A stretch of DNA of 64,000 nucleotides from positions 62,001-126,000 of the forward strand of contig CBDCUK010000001.1 of NCBI GenBank assembly GCA_965222755.1, in the 5' to 3' direction. A program made the translations under genes and the position numbers. Positions within the stretch are counted from its first letter, which is position 1; each line of letters starts with the position of its first letter. Below the pieces are notes generated by a model that ran no database searches, was not told the DNA's origin, and saw nothing but the letters and a program-made list of their open reading frames with translations. The stretch comes from JABABV01 sp965222755. Lineage in GTDB: Bacteria; Bacillota_I; Bacilli_A; Mycoplasmatales; JABABV01. Positions 11,409 through 21,046 of this stretch are shown one piece after another.

Positions 11409-12404
11409 ATGGCAAATCATTTTATCAAAAATATTATTGAAAATATTAAAAAAGAAAATACTAAGGTTAAAATCGCTTTTCCTGAAGGAGATAATCTTTT
11501 AATTCAAGAAGCAGCTATCGAAATGTCTAATAGTGGTGTTTTGACACCAGTATTATTCTTTACAACAAAACAAACTTACGATAATTATGAAGGTCCAGCA
11601 GAAAAAATATTTATAGATAATGATGCAAAATCTCAATTAGCAACAGATTTATATAATATACGTAAACCGAAAAATACACTTGATCAATGTGAAACTATGC
11701 TAAACAGCACAATTTATCAAGCAATGGTCTATTTGTACCAAAATAAAGTTGATGCTTTTGTTGGTGGTATTTCTTGCCCCACAGGAGATATTTTAAGACC
11801 GGCATTCCAAATTATTAAACCAGAAAAGAAATATAATATTGTTTCTTCTGGATTTGTAATGATTAAAGAAAAAGAAACTTTAATATTTGGGGACTGTTCT
11901 ACTAATGTTGATCCTAATTCAGAACAACTAGCTGAAATTGGGTTTCAAAATTTTGAACTAGCAAATATGATTGGCTTAGATCCTAAAATAGCATTTTTAT
12001 CATTTTCTACTTTAGGAAGTGCCAAACATGAAAAAGTTAATAAAGTTAATGAAGCTGTAAAAATTTTTCATGATAAATTTTTAGCACCTTTAAATTTAGA
12101 TAATAAAAAATTTATTGATTGTGAAATTCAATTTGATGCCGCTTATAATGAAAATGTTCGTCAGAAAAAAACTGGTAAAAAATATTTTAACGGACACGCT
12201 AATGTTTATATCTTTCCAAACTTAGAAGCAGGTAATATTGGTTATAAAATAGGACAACGTTTAGGTGGTTATAAAGCTATCGGACCTATCTTATTAGGTA
12301 TTAATAAACCAGTTAATGATCTATCTAGAGGAGCAAATGCTGAAGAAATATTCAATACTTCAATATTAACAGCAATGCAATTCTTACATCAAAATAAAAA
12401 ATAA
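11409..12404 (+). CDS. pta: phosphate acetyltransferase
   Basis: Converts acetyl-CoA and phosphate to acetyl phosphate, the first step of substrate-level ATP production by the Pta-AckA route. It has 331 residues, normal for the short Pta form. The family signatures are present: KIAFPEGDN near the start, VDAFVGGISCPTGDILRPAF and AFLSFSTLGSAKHEK in the middle, and FPNLEAGNIGYKIGQRLGG near the end. Start ATG follows AAGGAGAATT. ackA is not in the window. Confidence 0.95.
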   Translation: MANHFIKNIIENIKKENTKVKIAFPEGDNLLIQEAAIEMSNSGVLTPVLFFTTKQTYDNYEGPAEKIFIDNDAKSQLATDLYNIRKPKNTLDQCETMLNSTIYQAMVYLYQNKVDAFVGGISCPTGDILRPAFQIIKPEKKYNIVSSGFVMIKEKETLIFGDCSTNVDPNSEQLAEIGFQNFELANMIGLDPKIAFLSFSTLGSAKHEKVNKVNEAVKIFHDKFLAPLNLDNKKFIDCEIQFDAAYNENVRQKKTGKKYFNGHANVYIFPNLEAGNIGYKIGQRLGGYKAIGPILLGINKPVNDLSRGANAEEIFNTSILTAMQFLHQNKK

Positions 12405-12424
12405 TTAAAACTAAATTTTATAAA

Positions 12425-12451
12425 TTAGCAGTTTTTACTTGACACTGCTAA
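12425..12451 (+). promoter_or_regulatory. CIRCE operator upstream of grpE-dnaK
   Basis: TTAGCAGTT-N9-CACTGCTAA in the same 9-9-9 layout as at clpB. TTGACA (12439-12444) overlaps the right arm and TACAAT (12462-12467) follows after 17 bases. The 27 bases from the right arm through the -10 region are identical to the clpB copy, including the eight-T run. Confidence 0.9.
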
Positions 12452-12511
12452 TTTTTTTTATTACAATAGTTTTAAGATAAAAATATAATCTCAATTCGAG
12501 GAGGAGCATCT

Positions 12512-13252
12512 TTGCTAAACGATAAAGAAAAATTATCAGAAAATGAAAGTTTTAACGAACCGAAAACTACTGATATTGATGAATCTGAAAATTTAAATTC
12601 TGGTGATGATAATACTAAAAACAACAAAGAAAAGAAACAAATTAGTGTTGTTAAAAAATTAGAATTAAAAATTAAAGATTTTAAAAACAAGATTAATAAT
12701 TACAAATCAGAAAATAAAATTCTATCAAATAAAGCTGAAAATAATTTAATAGAAATTAATTCTCTTAAAAATGAGATTAAAAGAATTAATAATGAATATG
12801 TTAAAAAAGCTAATTCTTTTGCCAGTCAAGCTCAAAATAAAGTAGATGAATTTAGAACTAAAGAACAAGATAAGAGTGCTAAAAAAATCATTGAAATTAA
12901 GAAATATGGCTTTCAAAAAACAGGAGAAGAATTAATTGATATTTTAAATCAATTAAATAAAGTTATTAGTTTTAAAAGTGATAATCCAGCTGTTAATGCA
13001 TATGTCACAGGATTTTCAATGATTACTCAAAACTTTACTAATGTTTTAACGCATGCTGGAATCAAAGAAATTGCTGTTAAAATAGGAGAAAAATTTGACG
13101 GAAGTAAACACACTCCTTTCGAAATTATCAAAACTTCTAATAAAGAACAAAATGACCATATCGCAGAAATTATCCATAATGGTTATTATCTTCATGATCG
13201 AGTAATAAAACCAGTTATTGTAAAAGTATATAAATTTAAATTAGAAAACTAA
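12512..13252 (+). CDS. grpE: nucleotide exchange factor GrpE
   Basis: Dimeric exchange factor that releases ADP from DnaK. It has 246 residues. An acidic, Lys-rich N-terminal extension (about 1-60) leads into a long coiled coil and then the head domain with AVNAYVTGFSMITQNFTNVL and a C-terminal VIKPVIVKVY beta-strand pair. The start is TTG: it lies four bases after a very strong GAGGAGGAGC ribosome-binding site and no ATG is placed better. dnaK follows in the same transcript after 23 bases. Confidence 0.9.
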   Translation: MLNDKEKLSENESFNEPKTTDIDESENLNSGDDNTKNNKEKKQISVVKKLELKIKDFKNKINNYKSENKILSNKAENNLIEINSLKNEIKRINNEYVKKANSFASQAQNKVDEFRTKEQDKSAKKIIEIKKYGFQKTGEELIDILNQLNKVISFKSDNPAVNAYVTGFSMITQNFTNVLTHAGIKEIAVKIGEKFDGSKHTPFEIIKTSNKEQNDHIAEIIHNGYYLHDRVIKPVIVKVYKFKLEN

Positions 13253-13275
13253 GTTTGAAGAAAGAAGGAAACATT

Positions 13276-15105
13276 ATGTCAAAGATTATTGGTATAGATT
13301 TAGGTACTACAAATTCTTGTGTTGCTGTAATGGAAGGAAAAAATAAAATCATTTTAGAAAACTCTGAAGGTAAAAGAACAACACCATCAGTAGTTGCTTT
13401 CAAAAACGGAGAAATAATTGTTGGAGATAGTGCTAAACGTCAAGCAGTTACTAATCCTGATACAATTATTTCAGTTAAACGTTTAATGGGAAGTTCTGAA
13501 AAAATTAAAGCTAATGGTAAAGAGTATACACCAGAAGAAATCTCAGCAATGATTTTACAATATTTAAAGAAATTTGCCGAAGAGAAAATTGGTCAAAAAA
13601 TTGATCGTGCTGTAATTACAGTGCCAGCATATTTTAATGATGCACAAAGACATGCAACTAAAAACGCTGGAAAAATTGCTGGTTTAAAAGTAGAGCGTAT
13701 TATTAATGAACCAACAGCCGCAGCATTAGCTTATGGTTTAGATAAACAAGACCATGAACAAAAAATCGTTATTTATGATCTAGGTGGAGGAACATTTGAT
13801 GTTTCTATTTTAGATATGGTTGAAGGAACATTTGAAGTTTTAGCAACTTCTGGAGATAATCGTTTAGGTGGAGATGATTGAGATCAAGAAATTATTAATT
13901 GATTATCAAAATCAATTAAGGCAGATCACAATGTTGACCTTTCAAAAGATAAAATGGCAATGCAACGTTTAAAAGACGCTGCTGAAAAAGCCAAAATTAA
14001 TTTATCAGGTGTTAAACAAACTCAAATCTTATTACCTTTCTTATCAATGACAGATAACGGACCTTTAAATGTTGAAAAAACATTAACAAGATCTGAATTT
14101 GAAAAAATGACACATCATTTATTAATGAGAACAAAACAACCTTTATTAGAAGCTATTAGAGATGCCAAAATTGCAAAACATGAAATTAATGAAGTTTTAT
14201 TAGTTGGTGGATCAACAAGAATGCCAGCTGTTCAAGAATTAGTTAAAACTGAATTAGGTAAAACATTAAACCGTTCTATCAATCCAGATGAAGTTGTTGC
14301 TGTTGGAGCAGCTATTCAAGGTGGAGTTTTAACTGGTGATGTTAAAGATGTTTTATTATTAGACGTTACTCCTCTTGCTTTAGGTATTGAAACACTAGGT
14401 GGAGTTATGACTAAATTAATTGATCGTAACACAACTATTCCGACATCTAAATCACAAGTATTCTCAACAGCTGCAGATAATCAACCAGCCGTTGATATTC
14501 ACGCTTTACAAGGTGAACGTAAATTTGCTGCTGATAATAAATCTTTAGGTCATTTCCAATTAACTGGAATTGAACCAGCACCACGTGGTGTGCCACAAAT
14601 TGAAGTTACTTTTGATATTGATGCTAACGGAATTGTAAGTATTAAAGCTAAAGATAACAAAACTGGTAAAGAGCAATCAATCACAATTACTGATTCTTCA
14701 AATTTAAAAGAAGCAGATATTGAAAAAATGGTAAAAGATGCTGAAGATAATGCTAAAAAAGATGATGAACGTTTAAAAGAAATCGAAACTATTAACCGTG
14801 CTCAACAAATTTTAGATATGTCTGAAAAACAACTGAAAGAATCTGGCGATAAAATTCCAGCTGATCAAAAAGAAAAAACTGAAGCCGAAATCAAAGAATT
14901 AAAAGAATTAATCGAGAAAAAAGATATCGTTGCTTTAGAAGAAAAAATTAAGAAGTTTGAAGAAATGGCTGCGCAAATGGCAGAAATGATGAAACAACAA
15001 CAAGCTCAACAAGCTCCTGGAGCAGATAATGCTAATCCAGAAGATAAAAAAGATGATGATGTTGTTGAAGCAGAAGTAGAAGACAAACCAGAAGATAAAA
15101 AATAA
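13276..15105 (+). CDS. dnaK: chaperone DnaK (Hsp70)
   Basis: ATP-dependent Hsp70; 609 residues. GIDLGTTNSCVAVMEG opens the ATPase domain. The phosphate-2 motif DLGGGTFDVSILD and LLLDVTPLALGIETLGG (linker to substrate domain) are present. The C-terminal lid ends in a Gln/Ala-rich and acidic tail with DDDVVEAEVEDKPEDKK, as in other DnaK proteins. The start ATG at 13276 follows AAGAAGGAAAC; an in-frame TTG upstream is not needed. It is controlled by CIRCE at 12425. Confidence 0.98.
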
Positions 15106-15132
15106 TATAATTATTTACTTTAAACTAACGTA

Positions 15133-15169
15133 AAAAAACAATTTTTCAATTATAGAAAAATTGTTTTTT
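15133..15169 (+). terminator. terminator of grpE-dnaK
   Basis: Fifteen-base perfect stem AAAAAACAATTTTTC / GAAAAATTGTTTTTT with a seven-base loop. It sits between convergent dnaK and the repeat lipoprotein and could serve both strands. Confidence 0.85.
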
Positions 15170-15192
15170 ATTTATCATATTTTTTGATATTT

Positions 15193-17427
15193 TTAATTAG
15201 GTAATATTGTACATTTTCAATCACTTTTTGCATCATAACTTTTATTGTCTGAATAATTGGCTTCGAAATAAGCTCATGTATTTTGCATTTTAGAACGTAA
15301 ACAGAAACGGAAAGTATTACCATTATTTATAACTCAATAAAACAATTTATAAACATCGCCTGCAGGCAGACCATCTCAAGCACTAGCGTGGGGATCAGAA
15401 TATTTCAATATATTAGCAACCGATTCAGCTTTAGCAGCTTTCATAAAACTATTCCTGCTGGCTGTTGCTGGTTGAACACTACAAGATCATTCATTTAATT
15501 GATAAGGAACGCCGGGTTTGTAAGTAGCGGTAAATGTTCCTGTTTCGGCTAAATCACTTGTAATAAAACGTTCAATTTTAATGCTAACTGTATTTGTAGT
15601 TTCAACTCAGCTACCAGTAATAGCGTATCCTAATTGTGAAGAATTTACATCTCATCCATGAGCTGAAGGATTAGCATTAATCACAATATTTTTAGCAGTT
15701 TCTTTTTCAGCAGTAGATTTAAAAGTGTTAAAATCAAAATTATTTGTAGGTTGAGTCTGACAAACTCAATCACTAACTTTGTAAGTAGCCCCATTTGTAT
15801 ATGTGGCAGCAAAGACAGCAATAGCTTCACTTTTTTTATTTTTAATATTAATAGCTATGATATTATTATATACTTTAGAATCAACTTTAGTTAAATCATC
15901 TTTTGTTAGTCCGGTTCAATTATTAGGGGGTGGATTAGAATTATTTACGATATTGATTGCACTTTCAGCTTGAGCAGCTTTACTATAGATTGCGAAAGTA
16001 TTACTAAATACTGGTTGAGTAGTACATGTTCAGCTTTCAACAATATATTGTTTATTTGTTTGATATATTGCTGTAAAGATTGCAAAATTATGATATTTAG
16101 AAGAAGTAATCGTTTCAACAACAGAATTAGTAGTTTCTTTTGTTGATGTTTTCACCAAATCATTTTGAGAAATTGAAGTTCAACCAACAGCTGTAGGGTT
16201 TGCAAATTTGAAAATATTATTAATATTTTCTGCTTCAGCTCTAGTTTTAAAACTATTAAAATCAAAACTATTTGTTGGTTGAACAATGCAAGCTCAAACA
16301 TCAGCCTCTTTATAAGCAACACCTTTAAAAGTAGCACTAAACACAGCAGTTGTTTTAGTATCGGCGTTGGTTATATTATATATAATAGAATTATAAGTTT
16401 CTTGAGGCGAACTTTTAGTTAAATCAACATCTTGAACATTACGTCAACCGTTAGCTCCAGGATTAGCATATTTAACAATCCCTCTTGCTGTGTCTAATTC
16501 AGCAGCATCTTTAAATTTTCTGAATTCAGGATTTTTCTTTGGTTGCACAATACATTTTCAAACATTAACAACATATTTTTGTCCTGTATAAGTGGCGCTA
16601 AAAGTAGCGATCTCCCCAGTTGATTTAGAATTTATTATCGTTGTTATCGCAGTTCCGTATACAATAGGTTTAGAATATATTCCAAAATCTGTATCTTTAA
16701 AAGATTTTCAGCTATTTGCTGGAGGATTAGCATTTTTAACGATTGCAGCCGGAGTTTCTTTTTCGGCACTATTTTCAAAATCTTGAAAATTTTTATTATC
16801 TATTGGCATCGTAGTACATTTTCAATCTGTTATATTATATTTTTTGTTTTCTGTATAAATAGCGCTAAATATTGCTAATTGAAAAAGAGATTTTGAATTA
16901 ATTGTAACAATGACACTATTATTAGATTGGTGTTGACTGCTTTTGGAGAAATCTGTTTCTGGCAATCCTGATCATCCTTTGGCTTCTGGATCGGCATTCT
17001 TAACGATATTATATGCGGTTTCTTTTTCAGCATCTTTGACAAATTGATCAAAGCTATAAATTGCTCCTGGTTGGGTAGTACAAGATCAATCAGTAACTAC
17101 GTAAGGTTTATCTTTTTTATATTTGGCAGTAAAAATTGCTTTTTTATTTTGGATATTTGATGTTATATCCATAGTGACATAATTATTAAATTTTAAAAAA
17201 TTACTTTTAGTAAAACTTTTTTCTGGTAAAATAGCCCATCCTACTGCTGCAGGATCAGCATTTTTAACAACATTATATGCTTTTTCATTATTTGCATCTT
17301 TAGCAAATTTTTCAAAAGTATTACTGTTTGGGGAAGTGTGCTTTCCACAACTTACTATAACCGTTCCAACACTACCTAATGCTATTGTAGTGAAAAATGA
17401 TTTTCTAATAGTTTTTCATAATCTCAT
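15193..17427 (-). CDS. surface lipoprotein with eight tandem ~87-residue repeats
   Basis: A 744-residue protein. Residues 1-27 are a lipoprotein signal ending VIVSC (Cys27), so it is probably anchored outside the cell. The rest is eight head-to-tail repeats of about 87 residues. Each starts with a FxxFxxxAxxExAxNIVKNADPxAxGW segment and ends with a WxCxxQP box (DWSCTTQP, VWKCIVQP, SWTCTTQP, EWSCSVQP and others); the last copy ends DWKCTILPN at the stop codon. The frame is open only with TGA as Trp, and the invariant Trp is nearly always TGA. The invariant Cys per repeat is unusual in mollicutes. An adhesin or interaction scaffold is possible; the function is unknown. Confidence 0.85.
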
Positions 17428-17509
17428 AATAAAACCTCGTTAATTTTGTTATTGATTTTATGTGTTAGTGATATTTATTATAATTATAGCATTATTTTTT
17501 GTGACAAAA

Positions 17510-17541
17510 AAAATCACCAGCTAATTAAAGCTGATGATTTT
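17510..17541 (-). terminator. terminator of the fructose PTS gene
   Basis: Read on the minus strand, AAAATCATCAGCT pairs with AGCTGGTGATTTT (one G-U) around a six-base loop, followed by a T run. It lies just past the fruA stop codon. Confidence 0.8.
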
Positions 17542-17552
17542 AAAATATTTTT

Positions 17553-19580
17553 TTAGATAGCTATTTCTTCTTGAACTTCACTATTTAATTCGAGATTTTC
17601 AACAATATCATCTTCCTCAGTAACTACTGCTTTTCGACTTGATAATGTATAAAACATAAAAGCATGTAATAACGAAGCCGATATAATAATAATATAAAAT
17701 AAAATTGTACCAGTTAAAATCGGACTATTAAACATAAAGTGTCAACGATTACCAACTCCACCAAATAGAGTGATAATTGGTCCACCTCAAGCTCCAACAT
17801 ATCCTTTAATTTGTAAAGCAAATGCCATTCCCCCAGCTAAAGCTGAACAAAGAATATTTGGTGTAATTACTTTTCAAGTATGTTTAACTGCGAAAGGAAT
17901 TGAACCTTCAGTAATACCCATAAATCCTAAACTAACAGCAGAAACACCTAGACCATAATCATCTTTGAATTTCTTACGGAAAATTAATGCTGCTAATCCT
18001 GAACCTAATGGCGGAATCGGAATAGCCGCAGCGGCTGCCCCCATTAAGTAGTAATTTCCACTAGCCATTAATCCAGTTGCTGCCAAGACAGCAATTTTAT
18101 TAATTGGCCCACCTAGATCAAATCCAATCATTGCACCAATTATAAATCCAATTAAGAAGTTTACTCCATTAATTTTTCCAGCGGTTTGCAATCCATAATT
18201 AAATTCATACATTGCTCATCCAGAAGGAGCACCAATAAACACTAGTGGTAGTGTTAAAAACGCTGTTACAAATAAAGGCACGATAATAATTGGCATTATG
18301 GCCGCAATGTGTTCGTGAACTTTTATTTTATTAACTTGTTTAACGATTACACCAGCTAATAATCCAAATATTAAAGCTCCTAGTAATGCTAGAGATGCTG
18401 TATGAGCAGCTGTGAAAGTATCCCCATACATATATCAGAATTTATTTTGCGTCGATACATAAGAACTAATCATTGCTGGAGCAATTGCTGCTCTTCCAGC
18501 AATTGAGTTAGCGATAAATCCTGCCATAATAGGAATCATAAATGTAAATCCAACTTGCGAAGCATTATACATAATAGATAGAATGCTATTATCATCGAAT
18601 TTATAATCGATACCATGAATTCAATGACCAATACCTGATAAAATAGCAAACATTAATCCTGAAAAAACCACAAATGGAATCATATACGAAACTCCACTTA
18701 ATAAATGTTTTAACAACTGGTTATTAGTTTTGGAATTTACTAAGAAATTTCCACCACCTGAACCAGAATATAATGTTGCTTTTTGATCAGCGATTTCAAC
18801 TAATTTAACACCTTGATCGAGTGCTTCATGAGTGTTTGTTACGTATACTCTTTTTCCTGCAAAACGATCTAATTCAACATTTATATCAGCAGTAATAATA
18901 ACTAAATCAGCATCAGCGATTTGTTTATCACTTAAAAGATATTCTTGGCCTTTACTACCTTGAGTTTCTCAATGAGCATTAATACCTTTTTCAGCACATT
19001 GTTTTTCCATACGATCTTTAACCATATAAGTATGAGCTACACCAGTAGTACAAGCACTAACGCCAATAACATTTAGGGGTTTATTAGTAACTGCTTTTAC
19101 CGTTGATTTATCTTGTAATACTTGATTTTGATCGATGTTTTCAATAGCTTTATTAATTTCTTGAGTAATAGCATCGGCATCATTAGATTTTAAAATTTCT
19201 TTGAAATCTTTATTTAATAATTGACGGGCTATAGTTGATAAAATATCAATATGATGATTATTTTTTTTATTTTTAGGAATCAATAAAGCAATTGCTACTT
19301 TAATTTTTTGATTATCTAAAGTTTTTCAATTTATTCCTTTTTCATTTTTCAAAATGATAATTTTTACATCTTCTACTTCTGAAGATAAAGCGTGCGGAAT
19401 TGCGAATCCGTCTTCAAATCCCGTGCTACCTTGATTTTCTCTTTTTCGAAATTCTGAGACTAATAATTTATAGTCTTTTATATATGATTGATTTTTAGCA
19501 AAAAGAGAAATTTCTTCAAAAACTTGATTTACATTATCAACTTTATCGTTGAATAATATATTTTTTTTATTAAATTTCAT
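17553..19580 (-). CDS. fruA: PTS fructose-family EIIABC permease
   Basis: Phosphotransferase permease that imports and phosphorylates fructose (family assignment). It has 675 residues in EIIA-EIIB-EIIC order. EIIA phospho-His is H63 in DGFAIPHAL. The EIIB cysteine is C177 in GVSACTTGVAHTYM, a signature of the fructose family. EIIC spans about 280-640 with many helices and the motifs GFDLGGPINKIA and GITEGSIPF. fruK and a regulator are not adjacent, so it is a lone gene with its own terminator. The substrate could be fructose or a related 1-phosphate-forming hexose. Confidence 0.93.
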
Positions 19581-19735
19581 GATTTTTAATCCTTTTTGTG
19601 TATTTATTAAAGATAAATATAGTAGTGATTTATTAAAAATATTAAATCAACTAAATAACGGCAAAATATTAATTTTTGTATTGCCATTAACTACAATCAT
19701 ATACTGATTATTTTTTTAAAGCAAGATAATAATTA

Positions 19736-19768
19736 AAAAAAATAAGGGGAATTAGTCCTTATTTTTTT
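19736..19768 (-). terminator. terminator of thiM
   Basis: AAAAAAATAAGG / CCTTATTTTTT arms around a short loop, followed on the minus strand by T residues. It is placed between the thiM stop codon and the fruA promoter region. The rest of 19581-19787 is AT-rich with no clear gene. Confidence 0.8.
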
Positions 19769-19787
19769 AATTATTTTATCAATATAT

Positions 19788-20567
19788 TTATTTAATATTT
19801 ATTTCTTTTTCATCAATTCAATTTAATGCATCATATATTTGATCTAGTCATTCGATTTTAAAAGCTTGGGGTTTGTTATGAATTTTTACAGCTTTTTCTG
19901 CACTTAAATTAACTAAAGATGTTGCGTTTAATAAAGCTGATAAAGAATTATCAACTGCTAAAAATGTGGCACTAACCGCTCCTAGCATACAACCAGTTCC
20001 AGTTATTTCAGATAATAATTTATGACCATTATTTAGTGAAAAAGTTTCCTCGCCGTCACTTATATGATCAACTTTACCGGTCATTAGGACTAATTTATTA
20101 TATTTTTTAGCTAATTCACTGACAATCATGATTGGGTTATCAATTTCAATATCACCATCGACACCTTTAGTTAAATTATGTTTTTTACTAAAAGAAACAA
20201 TTTCAGCATAATTTCCTTTAATAGAACTTACATAAGGAATTAATTTATCAACTCAATTATTACGTGATTCAGTAGCGCCATAACCAACTAAATCCATCAT
20301 AATTGGCTTTTTATTAAAATTAGCTTTTGCCACTTCTAACATAATAGTTCCTTGATGATTATTAATTGTTCCGATATTTATCAAAATTGCTTTGGCATAA
20401 TTTGATAAAGACAGAGCATCATTTAAACAATCACTCATGACTGGTGAAGCACCAATTGCAATCTCAATATTTGCTAGATCATTAATTGTTACTAAGTTAG
20501 TTAAATTAAGAATTAATGGTTTTTCTTTTGCAATAATTTTTAAATTATCTTTTAATGTTATTTTCAT
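19788..20567 (-). CDS. thiM: hydroxyethylthiazole kinase
   Basis: Phosphorylates 4-methyl-5-(2-hydroxyethyl)thiazole so that it can be salvaged into thiamine phosphate. It has 259 residues, the family size. Present are the substrate segment ASPVMSDCLNDALSLSNYAK, VGYGATESRNNW and the catalytic/ATP loop EITGTGCMLGAVSATFLA with the conserved Cys. The usual DPVG is DLVG here. The C-terminus needs TGA as Trp (final residues WIDEKEINIK). thiD, thiE and a TPP riboswitch are not seen nearby. It is divergent from the cobalamin riboswitch unit. Confidence 0.92.
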
Positions 20568-20718
20568 ATTTTTGCCTTTCGTTTATGATATAAAATAATA
20601 CAAATATAATAAAATAATTTTATCATATTTATATGAGGAATATTAATATTTTTAATTATTTTTTTCAAAATAAATTTATAATGTTATAATTCTTAATACA
20701 GACATCATAAAAATAATT
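20568..20718. other. divergent intergenic region between thiM and the cobalamin riboswitch
   Basis: About 150 bases of AT-rich sequence without a gene. The thiM side carries its ribosome-binding site (GAAAGGC on the minus strand). The plus-strand side carries the riboswitch promoter. No TPP riboswitch consensus (CTGAGA...) was found on either strand. Confidence 0.6.
20662..20690 (+). promoter_or_regulatory. probable promoter of the cobalamin-riboswitch transcript
   Basis: TTTTCA (20662-20667), 17 bases, TATAAT (20685-20690). A second TATAAT at 20677-20682 lies just upstream. Predicted transcription would start about 20 bases before the aptamer. Confidence 0.55.
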
Positions 20719-20875
20719 TTGGTGCACATTGTGCTCAATAGGGAATTTGGTTAAAATCCAAAACTATCCCAGTAACCGTAAAGAATACGAACGCATAAAT
20801 AACCATTGTATTGATTTATATCAATGTGAGAAGGTATGCTAGTAGGTTTGATTTCTAAGTCGGTATACCTGCCAA
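20719..20875 (+). ncRNA. cobalamin riboswitch aptamer
   Basis: The core fits the cobalamin class closely. TTGGTGCACATTGTGCTC is followed by AATAGGGAA. Next come TTTGG and TCCAAA forming a small stem, then ACTATCCC closing GGGA/TCCC, AGTAACCGTAAAG (the ACTGTAA-like element) and finally AAGTCGGTATACCTGCC, the hallmark B12-box 3' end. Peripheral stems lie between (for example ATTGATTTATATCAAT). This element senses adenosyl- or other cobalamins in other bacteria. A transcription terminator and a lipoprotein/transporter pair follow. Confidence 0.92.
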
Positions 20876-20900
20876 ATTTATATAATAAAAGACAACCAAA

Positions 20901-21004
20901 TTAAACTGCTGCGGAAAGTTTAAACACTAATAAAAACATAATTATTTTTTAATTTATATGTATTTTTTGGAGTTTAAACATCATATTTTATATGATGTTT
21001 TTTT
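20901..21004 (+). terminator. riboswitch expression platform with terminator and putative antiterminator
   Basis: The terminator is an 11-bp perfect stem AAACATCATAT (20976-20986) / ATATGATGTTT (20990-21000) followed by TTTT. Upstream, GTTTAAAC occurs at 20918-20925 and again at 20972-20979. Pairing of the two copies would take away the 5' arm of the terminator. A third option, hairpin TTAAACT/AGTTTAA (20901-20907 with 20917-20923), would occupy the first copy and free the terminator. This gives a plausible ligand-dependent off switch; the pairing logic is inferred by eye. Confidence 0.7.
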
Positions 21005-21046
21005 ATAAACTTTGTCCCCCAGTATATAGAGGAGAAGTTCATAAAT

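Noticed and set aside
16592..16786. Plus-strand frame within the repeat lipoprotein
   Set aside because: It is a shadow of the repeated minus-strand coding sequence.
15199..17340. CRISPR or DNA-level tandem repeat
   Set aside because: The periodicity is at protein level (~260 bases per unit) with strong DNA divergence; there are no short identical repeats with spacers.
20568..20718. TPP riboswitch for thiM
   Set aside because: No CTGAGA or related conserved box on the minus strand upstream of thiM.
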